Shown here: positions 24,237 to 31,984 of the stretch, one piece after another
How positions within the stretch are numbered: the stretch's first letter is position 1
How the letters are laid out: each line of letters starts with the position of its first letter
From: Psychromarinibacter halotolerans
Lineage (GTDB): Bacteria; Pseudomonadota; Alphaproteobacteria; Rhodobacterales; Rhodobacteraceae
Direction: 5' to 3'
Assembly: GCF_029168315.1 (NCBI RefSeq)
Contig: NZ_JARGYD010000018.1
Span: forward strand, 1 to 34,098
DNA: 34,098 nucleotides
Position numbers and translations under genes: made by a program
The notes under the pieces: generated by a model
What the model was told of the DNA's origin: nothing
The model's input: the letters and a program-made list of their open reading frames with translations, nothing else
Database searches by the model: none

Positions 24237-25439
24237 ATGCGCATCCTTCTTGTTCACCGCAATTTTCCCGGCCAGTTCCGCTATCTCGCCCCCGCCCTGA
24301 TCAAGGCGGGCCACAAGGTCGGCGTGCTGACGTGGGAGGGCAACAAGAACCCCGACCAGCTGCCCGCCGCGCGCTATCGCCACGAGATGCAGCAGGGCAA
24401 GGGGCTGGGCGGCAGCTTTGCGCAATATGCCGACCTTGGCGCCACCGTGGCCCGGGCCGCCGACGTGCTGCGCGGGCGGGGAACCTCGCCCGACGTGGTG
24501 TTCGGCACGATCAGCTGGGGCGAGACCCTGTTCCTGCGCGAGGTCTGGCCCAAGGCCCGCCACCTTGGCTATGCCGAGTTCCTGTATGCCACCGAGGGGC
24601 GCGACACCGGCTTCGACCCCGAGTTCTCGTCCCCCGACCTGAACGGCCGGATCGCCACGATGGCCCGCCGCGCCCACCTGATGATGGCCGCGATGGATGC
24701 CGACGGGCTGCTGTGCCCGACGCGCTGGCAGGCTTCGACCTTTCCCGCCGAATTGCACCCGAAAATCACCGTCGGCCACGACGGGGTCGACACCGCCCGC
24801 ATCGCCCCCGATCCCGCCGCGACCTATCAGGTCCCCGGCGGCCCGCTGCTGAAAGCCGGGGACGAGGTGCTGACCTTCGTGAACCGCAACCTTGAACCCT
24901 ACCGAGGCTATCACACGCTGATGCGGGCGCTGCCAAAGGTGATGGCGGCGCGGCCCGACCTGCAGGTGGTGCTGGTCGGCGGCGAGGAACCCGGCTATGG
25001 CCCCGCGCCCTCGGACGGGCGGTCGTGGAAGCAGGTGTTCCTCGACGAGGTGAAGGACCGGCTGGACCTGTCACGGCTGCATTTCACCGGGCGGGTGCCC
25101 TATGAAGACTTTCTGAAGATCCTGCAGGTGGGCCGCGCCCATGCCTATCTCAGCTATCCCTTCGTGCTGGGCTGGTCGATGATCGAGGCGATGGCGACCG
25201 GCGCCTGCGTCGTCGGCTCGCGCACCGCGCCGGTGGAAGAGGCGATCGAGGACGGGGTGACCGGCCATCTGGTGGATTTCTTCGACGTCGACGGCTGGTC
25301 CGACAAGCTGACCCGGGTGCTGTCCGACCCCGAGGCGCAGAAACCGATCCGCGCCGCCGCCCGACAGCACGCGATCGACGCCTACGACCTGAAAACCGTC
25401 TGCCTGCCAAAGCTGATGCGGTTCGTCGAAGGCCCGTAA
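24237..25439 (+). CDS. glycosyltransferase family 4
   Basis: A 400-residue cytoplasmic GT-B glycosyltransferase. It opens with MRILLVHRNFPGQFRYLAPA, which carries a typical nucleotide-sugar-GT4 start, and the C-terminal domain contains NRNLEPYRGYHTLMRALPKV, LVGGEEPGYG and the donor-binding E-x7-E type region GWSMIEAMATGACVVGSRTA. The family transfers sugars from nucleotide sugars with retention. The combination with two GT2 enzymes, NeuB and the capsule export genes argues for a role in building the repeat unit. Sugar and linkage are unknown. It ends 8 bp before a parS-like palindrome. Confidence 0.9.
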   Translation: MRILLVHRNFPGQFRYLAPALIKAGHKVGVLTWEGNKNPDQLPAARYRHEMQQGKGLGGSFAQYADLGATVARAADVLRGRGTSPDVVFGTISWGETLFLREVWPKARHLGYAEFLYATEGRDTGFDPEFSSPDLNGRIATMARRAHLMMAAMDADGLLCPTRWQASTFPAELHPKITVGHDGVDTARIAPDPAATYQVPGGPLLKAGDEVLTFVNRNLEPYRGYHTLMRALPKVMAARPDLQVVLVGGEEPGYGPAPSDGRSWKQVFLDEVKDRLDLSRLHFTGRVPYEDFLKILQVGRAHAYLSYPFVLGWSMIEAMATGACVVGSRTAPVEEAIEDGVTGHLVDFFDVDGWSDKLTRVLSDPEAQKPIRAAARQHAIDAYDLKTVCLPKLMRFVEGP

Positions 25440-25447
25440 GCCCCGCG

Positions 25448-25467
25448 ATGTTTCGCGCGCGAAACAT
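25448..25467. other. parS-like centromere site 1
   Basis: Perfect 20-bp palindrome ATGTTTCGCGCGCGAAACAT. It carries the TGTTTC/GAAACA half-sites of ParB-binding parS sites (classic core TGTTTCACGTGAAACA) with a six-base GCGCGC centre. It lies in the 49-bp gap between the GT4 gene and a convergent GT2 gene, about 3.4 kb from parB. Confidence 0.8.
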
Positions 25468-25488
25468 TTGAAGACAACATAAGACAGA

Positions 25489-26307
25489 TTACCGGCTGTC
25501 CGGAACGCGCCCCAGCGCAAAGCCCAGCACGCCCCCCACGGTCCCCCCGTAGGCGTCTTTCAGACGGTGGCGGTTCTTCAGCGCGAAGGCCAGCCGCATC
25601 GGCCCCGCCAGCGGCCCGAACACCCGCCGCAGCACCGCCAACCGCGCCCGCAGCAGCACCGGGTCGGACCAGTCGGTCCCGGTGCTGTCGTCCGGGTGGT
25701 CGCCGATGGCGATGGGCTCGAACCGCCCTTTCGGTCCCGCTTTCAGCGCATCGGCCAGGAACACGTACTCGTCCCCCAGCGGGTGCGGCGCGCCGATGCC
25801 GAAGCCGGTATCGAACCGCACCCCCGCCGCGCGCACCGGCGCCACCCGCAGCAGGATCTCGGGCGTCGCCGTCTTGGCCGTGTTCCACAATCGCAGCGAA
25901 TGCCCCTGCCCCGCATAGCGCGCCGGCACCGGCCCGGTGCGCCGCCCGGTGACCACCGCCAGCGCCGGGTCGTCCCGCAGCACCGCCCACAGCCGGCGCA
26001 CCCCGGCCAGATCCAGCGTCACGTCGTCATCGCCGAACAGCAAATACGGGGTCCGCGCCGCATCCAGCGCCGCGTTGCGGCTGGCGGCGACCCCCTGCCC
26101 GTCCAGCGGCAGCACGCGCACGTCGTCGCGGCCCGCGCACAAATCCGCATACAGGCCCTCTAACGAAGATGCAGCGCCAGGGCGCTGCACCAGGATGTCG
26201 TAGAAAACAGAAGGCTCGGGCGGCGGCAGGACGATCCCGTCGGCCCGCGCGCCCAGCGTCGAGATGCCGACGGTCAGTCCCGCAGCGAAACCGGGATCAC
26301 TCGGCAA
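25489..26307 (-). CDS. glycosyltransferase family 2-like
   Basis: A 272-residue product. GQGVAASRNAALDAARTPYL is followed by LFGDDDVTLDL, the GT-A pattern of GT2 enzymes with a DDD-type metal/nucleotide-binding site near residues 94-96. Its N-terminal strand TVGISTLGARADG replaces the more usual VSVIIPTYN. The C-terminal half has HPLGDEYVFLADAL. The TTG start at 26307 overlaps the end of neuB by 11 bp on the same strand, which supports co-translation. Acceptor and donor are unknown. Confidence 0.75.
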   Translation of the reverse strand: MPSDPGFAAGLTVGISTLGARADGIVLPPPEPSVFYDILVQRPGAASSLEGLYADLCAGRDDVRVLPLDGQGVAASRNAALDAARTPYLLFGDDDVTLDLAGVRRLWAVLRDDPALAVVTGRRTGPVPARYAGQGHSLRLWNTAKTATPEILLRVAPVRAAGVRFDTGFGIGAPHPLGDEYVFLADALKAGPKGRFEPIAIGDHPDDSTGTDWSDPVLLRARLAVLRRVFGPLAGPMRLAFALKNRHRLKDAYGGTVGGVLGFALGRVPDSR

Positions 26308-27229
26308 CCAGATCCCCGTGCCGTTCCTTGACCCATTTCAGCTTGTCGCGCTGCACCTGCTCGACCGGCAGGATGTCCTGATCCTTGTTGGTCAGGGCAA
26401 GGTTCACGTTCTTCAGGTCACGGCACAGGCGGCGCATCCCGTCGGGTTCCAGGCTCGCGGCATGGTCGGTGCCCTTCCACGTGCGGTCGAGGGTGAAGTG
26501 GCGTTCGATGTGGCTGAACTTGCCCTTGCCTTCGGCCTGCTTCATCTGGCCCACGGCCAGCGCCGCGACGTCGGCGGCAATCCCCAGGTGGTGACCCGAG
26601 AAGCCGATGCCCTTCACGCGGGGGCCGTAGATGTCCATCAGCTTGGCGATCTCGAACAGGCAGATGTCCTGGAAGGCCACCGGATAGCCCGAGGTGCAGC
26701 TGTAGACCACAAGGTCCTGCGCCCGGCCGCGTTCCTCGTAGAACTCGACGAGGTTCTTGATCTCGTCCCCGGTCGACATCCCGGTCGAGACGTGAATCTC
26801 GCCCGCGTAATTCTCGCACAGGTAGCCCTGCAGTTCGAAATGCTGGTTGGTGGCCGAGGGGATCTTCAAAAGCGGCGGGTTCAGCGCCGACATTTCCTTG
26901 GCCGAGGTCAGGTCCCACACGCTGGTGGAATACTTGATCCCGTTGGTCTTGCACTCCTCGATCAGCTCGCGGTGCTGTTCGGTGTCGAATTCAAGGAACT
27001 CGCGGTGCGCGCCGTAGGTGTCGCCATAGGCGTTTTCCGGCACCGGGTGCGGACGGTCGTATTCCTCGGGCGTCAGCAGCTCGCGGTTGGTGCGCTTCTG
27101 GAACTTGGCGATGTCCGCCTTGCACACGCCGGCAGCGACGCGGATCAGCTCTTTGGCGATGTCCATATCGCCTTTGTGGTTGCAGCCGATTTCCGCGATC
27201 ACCTGGACGGGTTCGAAAGGCGTGGTCAT
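26297..27229 (-). CDS. neuB: sialic/nonulosonic acid synthase (NeuB-like), TIM barrel only
   Basis: Condenses phosphoenolpyruvate with an N-acyl-mannosamine (or its phosphate) to a nonulosonate. The 310-residue product has the family features VIAEIGCNHKGDMDIAKELI near the start, LLKIPSATNQHFEL, HVSTGMSTGDEIKNLVEFY, YSCTSGYP, GFSGHHLGIAADVAALAVG and HIERHFTLDRTWKGTDHAAS. Bacterial NeuB usually has a C-terminal antifreeze-like SAF domain of about 60 residues. Here the protein ends soon after the barrel (KLKWVKERHGDLVAE), so SAF is missing. The ATG at 27229 has GGAG 6 bp upstream. It overlaps the downstream GT2 gene by 11 bp. Specificity (Neu5Ac, Kdn, legionaminate-like) cannot be fixed. Confidence 0.9.
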   Translation of the reverse strand: MTTPFEPVQVIAEIGCNHKGDMDIAKELIRVAAGVCKADIAKFQKRTNRELLTPEEYDRPHPVPENAYGDTYGAHREFLEFDTEQHRELIEECKTNGIKYSTSVWDLTSAKEMSALNPPLLKIPSATNQHFELQGYLCENYAGEIHVSTGMSTGDEIKNLVEFYEERGRAQDLVVYSCTSGYPVAFQDICLFEIAKLMDIYGPRVKGIGFSGHHLGIAADVAALAVGQMKQAEGKGKFSHIERHFTLDRTWKGTDHAASLEPDGMRRLCRDLKNVNLALTNKDQDILPVEQVQRDKLKWVKERHGDLVAE

Positions 27230-27330
27230 AACCAACTCCATACGTTAATTGGGCTTCATTGGCCTTGCTGCGGGCTTATCCGTGGCCGGAAACCAAGTCA
27301 AACCGGCAAGCCAGACCACCGGGAACACCC

Positions 27331-28065
27331 GTGCCGCCCACCGTTACCGTTATCACTCCGGTTTTCAATGCCTTGCAGACGCTGGAACGGACCGTCGCCT
27401 CGGTCCGCGGGCAGGACTTTGCCGACTGGGAGTTGCTTCTGAGCGACGACGGTTCCACCGACGGCAGTGTCGCGCTGGCCGACAGGCTGGCCGCCGGGGA
27501 CCCCCGCATCCGGGTGTTGCGCTGCGAAACCAACGGCGGCGCCGCCCGCGCCCGCAACCGGGCGCTGGACGCCGCGCGCGGCCGCTACATCGCGTTTCTG
27601 GATTCCGACGACGAATGGGTGCCGCACAAGCTGTCGCGGCAGATCGGCTTCATGCAGGACACCGGCGCCGCCTTTACCTATGCCGGGTTCTGGCGGGTCC
27701 GCGACGGGCGCACCCGGCAGGTCGTCGTCCCCGCCTCTGTCAGCCATGCCCAGCTGCTGAACGGCAACGTGATCGGCTGCCTGACCGCGGTCTACGACAG
27801 CGACGCCCTGGGCCGGGTGCCGATGCCGGACCTGCGGATGCGCCAGGATTACGGCCTGTGGCTGCGGCTGCTGCGCCGGACCGACCGCGCCGTCGCGGTG
27901 CCGGAACCGCTGGGCTGGTACCATGTCCGGTCCAGTTCGCTTTCGGCGGGAAAACTTGCCGCGACCCGTGCAACCTGGCGCCTGTACCGTGACGTGGAAG
28001 AGCTGTCGCGACTTCGCGCCGCGCGCTGTCTGTTCCGCCACCTGTCCCGCCGTCTGCTCAACTAG
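27331..28065 (+). CDS. glycosyltransferase family 2
   Basis: A 244-residue GT2 enzyme with the classical N-terminus VTVITPVFNALQTLERTVAS, LLLSDDGSTDGS, NGGAARARNRALDAARGRYI and AFLDSDDEWVPHKL (DSDD metal site). RQDYGLWLRLLRRT later fits the ED-Y-x-LWLRL acceptor-side pattern. The GTG at 27331 is chosen since the conserved strand begins five residues later and a GGGA lies upstream; TTG at 27259 in the same frame is possible. It diverges from neuB across a 101-bp gap. Sugar specificity is unknown. Confidence 0.88.
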   Translation: MPPTVTVITPVFNALQTLERTVASVRGQDFADWELLLSDDGSTDGSVALADRLAAGDPRIRVLRCETNGGAARARNRALDAARGRYIAFLDSDDEWVPHKLSRQIGFMQDTGAAFTYAGFWRVRDGRTRQVVVPASVSHAQLLNGNVIGCLTAVYDSDALGRVPMPDLRMRQDYGLWLRLLRRTDRAVAVPEPLGWYHVRSSSLSAGKLAATRATWRLYRDVEELSRLRAARCLFRHLSRRLLN

Positions 28066-28203
28066 GCCGGGTCTGTCACGGCCCGCCACGGCCAGTATTT
28101 TGTTGCTTCGGATCATATCGATAATGAAGTAACCGCCCGGCGCACTCTCGCCCGTCGCGAAAAACCGTGCCAGTAACACGTAAATATATCGTTGAATTGA
28201 GGG

Positions 28204-28252
28204 TTAACTTAGTTAAATACCTCTTATTGTCGCGACGGCATTTTGTTATTAT
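28204..28252 (+). promoter_or_regulatory. AT-rich promoter/operator region of the mucR-like gene
   Basis: The 28066-28281 gap is markedly AT-rich against its surroundings. It has a perfect palindrome TTAACTTAGTTAA (28204-28216, central T) and a -10-like TATTAT (28247-28252) with a weak TTATTG 17 bp upstream (28224-28229). MucR proteins are known to bind AT-rich targets including their own promoters, so autoregulation is plausible but not shown. Confidence 0.4.
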
Positions 28253-28281
28253 TTGCCCACCACTCAAAACAAGGACCCCCA

Positions 28282-28725
28282 ATGACGGAAATCATCGACG
28301 ATATGGTCGGCGCAGGAGATGAAATTCTCACGCTGACCACCGAAATCGTGGCGGCTTATGCCGCGCGCAACCAGATGGCGCAAACCGACCTGCCCAACCT
28401 GATCCAGACCGTCCATTCCACTCTGGCCGGCCTGGCGGGAATGGCCCCCGAGGTCGAAGAGGAAGAACCCGTGGCCGAGGCCCCGCTTGTCCCCGCGGTG
28501 CCGATCGACGCGTCCGTCACTCAGGACGCGATCATCTGCCTGGAAGACGGCAAGTCGTTCAAGACGCTGAAGCGCCACCTGCGCACCGCCTACGACATGT
28601 CCCCCGAGGAATACCGCGAGCGTTGGGGTCTGTCGAAAGACTACCCGATGGTTGCCCCCAGCTACTCGGCGAAACGGGCGGAAACCGCCAAGAAGATCGG
28701 CCTGGGCCGCAAGCCCAAGAAGTAA
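28282..28725 (+). CDS. MucR/Ros family transcriptional regulator
   Basis: A 147-residue regulator of the MucR/Ros family, which controls exopolysaccharide and surface genes in alphaproteobacteria. The N-terminal helix is ILTLTTEIVAAYAARNQMAQ; an acidic Pro-rich linker follows, then the zinc-finger-like domain CLEDGKSFKTLKRHLRTAYD (86-105) and MSPEEYRERWGLSKDYPMVA. In Ros the ligands are Cys, Cys, His, His. Here they would be Cys86, Asp89, His99 and Ala103/Tyr104, so one His ligand is missing. The ATG at 28282 has AAGGA upstream. A strong terminator follows. Its place beside the partition genes on a replicon full of polysaccharide genes suggests it regulates them; that is inference. Confidence 0.9.
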   Translation: MTEIIDDMVGAGDEILTLTTEIVAAYAARNQMAQTDLPNLIQTVHSTLAGLAGMAPEVEEEEPVAEAPLVPAVPIDASVTQDAIICLEDGKSFKTLKRHLRTAYDMSPEEYRERWGLSKDYPMVAPSYSAKRAETAKKIGLGRKPKK

Positions 28726-28788
28726 CGCCACACTGGCGCACACGGACGCATGGGCCGGGACAGTCTCTCTGGCCGCTGCTCCGCATGA

Positions 28789-28816
28789 AAAGGCCCCGGC
28801 ATCAGCCGGGGCCTTT
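28789..28816. terminator. rho-independent terminator between mucR-like and parB genes
   Basis: A perfect 12-bp GC-rich stem (28789-28800 with 28805-28816) around a four-base ATCA loop, flanked by A's and T's, so it can work in both directions. It ends the mucR transcript and probably the convergent parB transcript. Confidence 0.88.
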
Positions 28817-28829
28817 CTCGTCTCGGTAA

Positions 28830-28849
28830 ATGTTTCGCGCGCGAAACAT
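28830..28849. other. parS-like centromere site 2
   Basis: Perfect palindrome ATGTTTCGCGCGCGAAACAT, extended to 24 bp by matching flanks (28828-28851). It lies between the terminator and the end of parB. Confidence 0.85.
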
Positions 28850-28870
28850 TTGTCCTCAGCGCGTTCGCCC

Positions 28871-29914
28871 TCAGGCGTTGTCGCGAATCCAGTCCAGCAG
28901 CCGGCCGCACAGGGCATCCGACATCCCCTGCCCGTCCAGCACCAGCGACTGGCCGTCCCAGCGCGCATAGATCCCGGGCGCGATGCGGTTGCGCACCGCG
29001 TCGGACGGCAGCCCATCCTTCTCCACCCCGTCCTTCGCGGCCTCGCGCGTTTGCGGCTCCGGCGGGCCTGCGTCGGCCCGCTCGAACTCTGCCAGCATCT
29101 GTTCCAGCACGGCCTGTTCCCCGGCGGCGGTGTCGGGCGCCGCAGCGTCCAATGCGGCGCGCAGCGCCTCTTGCCGGGACGCACGACCGTCCAGCACCTT
29201 CGCCAGCGCCAGACCCAAACGTTCGCCGATGGCCGAGGGGAACCGCAGCAGTTCGTCGGCGGCGTGGTAAAGTTCAAGGAACGACCGGATCTTCGACCGC
29301 TTCGCCCGGCTGGCCGAGGCGTACAGAGACAACAGCGCCTTCTTCTCGGTCTCGAACACGCCCTGTTCCACCGCCTTGGCCGCGACCCGGGCGCGTTCAT
29401 AGTAACTCAGACCGACGCGGATCTCGTTTTCCTCGACCATCGCGACATAGGCGTCGGCGGCCGTTTCGGGACGCCGCAGCACCGCCAGCACCGTGGCGAA
29501 CCGGTCGTCGCCGGTCTCGGCCCGCAGCCGCCCCAGCGCGGTCAGCCGCCGCCAGCCCGAGATCAGGCCGAACCGCCCCTGCCCCAGATCGACCAGTTCC
29601 ACCGGCGTCTGCTGGCCGCGCGCCCGCAGGCTTTCCATCAAGGCCTGCAGTTCCTCGTCGTCGGCGACCAGCCGGTCGCGCACAAGGTATCCCGTCTCGA
29701 TCCGGTCCAGCGGCACCGCCTCGATCATCCGGCCCTGCGCCCGCGCCTCGCGCAGCGTGCCCGCCAGTTCCTCCAGCGCGGCAGAGGTCGACGCCTCGCC
29801 CGCGACCTGCGCGATGGGCGCCCGGCCCAGCGGCATGGATTTCGTCTCTAACGTGGCGCTTTGGGTCTCAAGATAGTCGCTTTGCGCCGGGCTCAGCCGT
29901 CTGCGTTTTGCCAT
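28871..29914 (-). CDS. parB: ParB-family plasmid partition protein
   Basis: A 347-residue DNA-binding partition protein that binds parS and cooperates with the ParA ATPase. The N-terminus is basic (MAKRRRLSPAQ). VPLDRIETGYLVRDRL leads into the ParB/Spo0J nuclease-like domain, with the nucleotide-binding box variant GWRRLTAL (120-127, usually GERR). ENEIRVGLSYYERARVAAK (about 161-179) is the ENxxR motif and start of the HTH region. The C-terminal third is likely a dimerisation domain. The ATG at 29914 has GGAGG 5 bp upstream. Three identical palindromes at 25448, 28830 and 30055 are its likely targets. It is 160 bp downstream of parA. Confidence 0.9.
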   Translation of the reverse strand: MAKRRRLSPAQSDYLETQSATLETKSMPLGRAPIAQVAGEASTSAALEELAGTLREARAQGRMIEAVPLDRIETGYLVRDRLVADDEELQALMESLRARGQQTPVELVDLGQGRFGLISGWRRLTALGRLRAETGDDRFATVLAVLRRPETAADAYVAMVEENEIRVGLSYYERARVAAKAVEQGVFETEKKALLSLYASASRAKRSKIRSFLELYHAADELLRFPSAIGERLGLALAKVLDGRASRQEALRAALDAAAPDTAAGEQAVLEQMLAEFERADAGPPEPQTREAAKDGVEKDGLPSDAVRNRIAPGIYARWDGQSLVLDGQGMSDALCGRLLDWIRDNA

Positions 29915-30009
29915 GTCAGCCTCCGAAAATCCCTACCCTGCACCGAAGGCGCAAAGTCCCGGTCAACGCACCGCGCGCTGCTTCTTCTCTTTGAAAATAC
30001 CTCGGGGGA

Positions 30010-30042
30010 GTCACGCGACAGCGTGACGGGGGCGGCGCCCCC
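30010..30042. terminator. tandem hairpins in the parA-parB gap
   Basis: GTCACGC (30010-30016) pairs with GCGTGAC (30021-30027) around a GACA loop, directly followed by GGGGGC/GCCCCC (30028-30033 with 30037-30042). Similar stem pairs near TTTGAAAATAC sequences recur in Rhodobacteraceae intergenic DNA, from memory. They may attenuate or process the parA-parB transcript. Confidence 0.45.
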
Positions 30043-30054
30043 CTTCCCCCGCAA

Positions 30055-30074
30055 ATGTTTCGCGCGCGAAACAT
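30055..30074. other. parS-like centromere site 3
   Basis: Third perfect copy of ATGTTTCGCGCGCGAAACAT. It directly abuts the parA stop codon (30075-30077 on the minus strand), between parA and parB. Confidence 0.85.
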
Positions 30075-31472
30075 TCACGCCACCGCCGTGGTGTCGCCGG
30101 CCTGCTGCGCCGCCAGTTCGTCGCGCCGCCAGATCCCGAACAGCAGCCGCTTGAAGGCGGCGTATGTCTCGTCGAACGCCTCGCGGCCGCGCACATAGGT
30201 CTCGCGGTTGAAGTCGCGGTAATCGGCCTCGTAGATCCCCGACACCTGCTCGCCCGCCTGCCCGATCAGCGCGGTGAAATCCTGCCGGTGCGGCGACAGC
30301 GTCTTGCCCAGATAGGCCTGCATCAGCCCCGCCAGCTCCGCCTGCTGCGCCCCGTCGTACCGGGTCAGCACCGCGCGCACCGCGTCCCATTCGAACGCCA
30401 TCTCCTCGCGCCCCAGCGCGCGGGCGGCGATGTTCTCACCGTCCTCGATCGAGGAGAACGTGGAATGCAGCATGTCGAAGAACCGCCCGGTGCTGTCGAA
30501 TTCCAGAAAGGACGCGCCCAGCGGCACCAGCAGGATGTCCGCCGCCGCCAGACCGTTGATCGTCAGATAGCCAAGGGCAGGGGGGGTATCGAGGAACACG
30601 ATATCGTACTGGTCCAGCACCCCGTCGGTCTCCAGCCGGTCGGTCAGCGCGTCCCACAGCTTCCAGCCGCGCGCCTGCATCCGCCAGACCGGGATCTGGA
30701 ACTCGGCCCAGTACAGGTTCAGCTGCGCGCCGATCAGGTCGATGTTGGGCCAGTGCGTCGGCTGGATCAGCTGGTCGGCGGTCATCGACATCGCCTCGGT
30801 CAGCGTTTCGTCCAGCGGCAGGGGGGTGTCGCCGCGCTCGATCCGGGACTGGTTCTCGCGGCGCAGGTGGGTGCCGTAGTGGCGCGCCAGCAGCGGAAAG
30901 ACGGTGCCCCATTCGTCCTCGACCTTGCCGCCGAAGATCGAGGTCATCGAGCCCTGGCTGTCCAGGTCGATCACCAGCACCTTGTAGCCGTCCAGCGCCG
31001 CCGACATCGCCAGATGCGCGCAGGTCGAGGTCTTGCCGACCCCGCCCTTGAAGTTGGCCACCGCGACCATCTTCGCGGGCTGCCCCTTGGGGCGGTAGGG
31101 CAGGTACTCCTTCGCCTTCGACCCCTCGGTCGCGAAATGGGCGCGCAGGCGCAGCACCTCGTCGAGGGTGAACCACTTGGCGCCGCCCTCGGTCTCGCTG
31201 GTGCCCTGCGGCAGGTTCGGGTTCGCCTTCAGCACCCGGCGGAAATGCGGGGTGGCGACCGGGATCAGATAGCGGGTGATCTCCCACGTCGAGAACAGGC
31301 GCAGCTGCTTGCGGCCGTCCTCTTCCAGACCGCGGCTGGCCAGATCGGCCCGGCCCCGGGCACAGGCCTCGGCGATGGCGGCGAAGTCGCCGCTGCCGGT
31401 GGGCGCCCCCAGATCGGCCAGCGCCGCGTCGGGGGATATGTTGAAATACGGAGGCTGCTCTGCCGATGCCAT
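30075..31472 (-). CDS. parA: ParA-family plasmid partition ATPase with N-terminal DNA-binding region
   Basis: A 465-residue type Ia ParA ATPase that moves plasmid copies with ParB and represses its own operon. Residues 1-130 hold a predicted HTH-type region (DEVLRLRAHFATEGSKAKEY), typical of large plasmid ParA proteins and absent from small chromosomal ones. MVAVANFKGGVGKTSTCAHL (135-154) is the deviant Walker A motif, VLVIDLDSQGSMTSIFGG is the A' motif, and YDIVFLDTPPALGYLTINGL is Walker B. The ATG at 31472 has GAGGA just upstream. The gene is divergent from repA, with the presumed origin between them. A candidate promoter lies at 31545-31550. Confidence 0.93.
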   Translation of the reverse strand: MASAEQPPYFNISPDAALADLGAPTGSGDFAAIAEACARGRADLASRGLEEDGRKQLRLFSTWEITRYLIPVATPHFRRVLKANPNLPQGTSETEGGAKWFTLDEVLRLRAHFATEGSKAKEYLPYRPKGQPAKMVAVANFKGGVGKTSTCAHLAMSAALDGYKVLVIDLDSQGSMTSIFGGKVEDEWGTVFPLLARHYGTHLRRENQSRIERGDTPLPLDETLTEAMSMTADQLIQPTHWPNIDLIGAQLNLYWAEFQIPVWRMQARGWKLWDALTDRLETDGVLDQYDIVFLDTPPALGYLTINGLAAADILLVPLGASFLEFDSTGRFFDMLHSTFSSIEDGENIAARALGREEMAFEWDAVRAVLTRYDGAQQAELAGLMQAYLGKTLSPHRQDFTALIGQAGEQVSGIYEADYRDFNRETYVRGREAFDETYAAFKRLLFGIWRRDELAAQQAGDTTAVA

Positions 31473-31544
31473 GCGATCCTCGAATCCGTTCTGGAGGGTG
31501 CCTGTAAGTCTGTTCGCTCCGCGTCGATGTGCGCGGTTTTGGTC

Positions 31545-31550
31545 AGTATA
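31545..31550 (-). promoter_or_regulatory. candidate -10 element for parA
   Basis: On the minus strand TATACT lies about 75 bp upstream of the parA ATG in an AT-richer patch. The -35 region is poor (TTCCAC at 16-bp spacing), as expected for a promoter under autorepression or activation. Confidence 0.3.
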
Positions 31551-31771
31551 CGCAAAAAGACGGCATGTGGAAGGAAATCACGCATAAAACGAGATTTTCT
31601 AAGCAAATCCGAAGGGTTTGACCGGGCGCGACGCCGGGGTCGGGGCACAGGATCGGAGGCCGTGAAAAAAAATTGCGGTTAGAATCCTGTTATCTTCTAG
31701 TTACGGTGTCCGGCCTGTTCGTGGAAAGCCCTTGTTTTGCGGGGGCTCTGGGCTGTTGCATCGGGGCCGGG

Positions 31772-31837
31772 CGACTCTGAACCCCCGAAAGACCGACTCT
31801 GAACCCACGTCCGTGCGACTCCGATCCCCCGAACCGG
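31772..31837 (+). repeat. three 22-bp-period iterons of the replication origin
   Basis: CGACTCTGAACCC begins at 31772 and 31794, and CGACTCCGATCCC at 31816, so three consecutive units have exact 22-bp periodicity. They lie between parA and repA, about 150 bp before the repA start. Direct repeats of this size and place are the usual initiator-binding iterons of plasmids. Confidence 0.8.
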
Positions 31838-31862
31838 GGCGCGCCCGACGCTGGACGGGGCC

Positions 31863-31871
31863 TGTGGATAA
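31863..31871 (-). other. DnaA box beside the iterons
   Basis: TGTGGATAA on the plus strand is a perfect reverse complement of TTATCCACA, the consensus DnaA box. It lies 26 bp after the iterons and overlaps GATAAT (31867-31872), a possible repA -10. With the iterons, A/T-rich DNA at about 31541-31704 and the initiator gene, it marks the likely oriV. Confidence 0.8.
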
Positions 31872-31984
31872 TTCTAGGGTGGGTGTCACCGAAACCACGA
31901 TAAGCCCGAGTCGCGGGATCAACCCGCGCGAACAGGCATCCACGAGCAGAACAGCCGCCCCCGGGGCGGCGCAGGGACAGGCAT

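Noticed and set aside
22380..28770. Recurring CAGTCTCT string (22384, 23972, 28760)
   Set aside because: Short, scattered and lies partly in coding sequence, with no regular spacing; likely chance.
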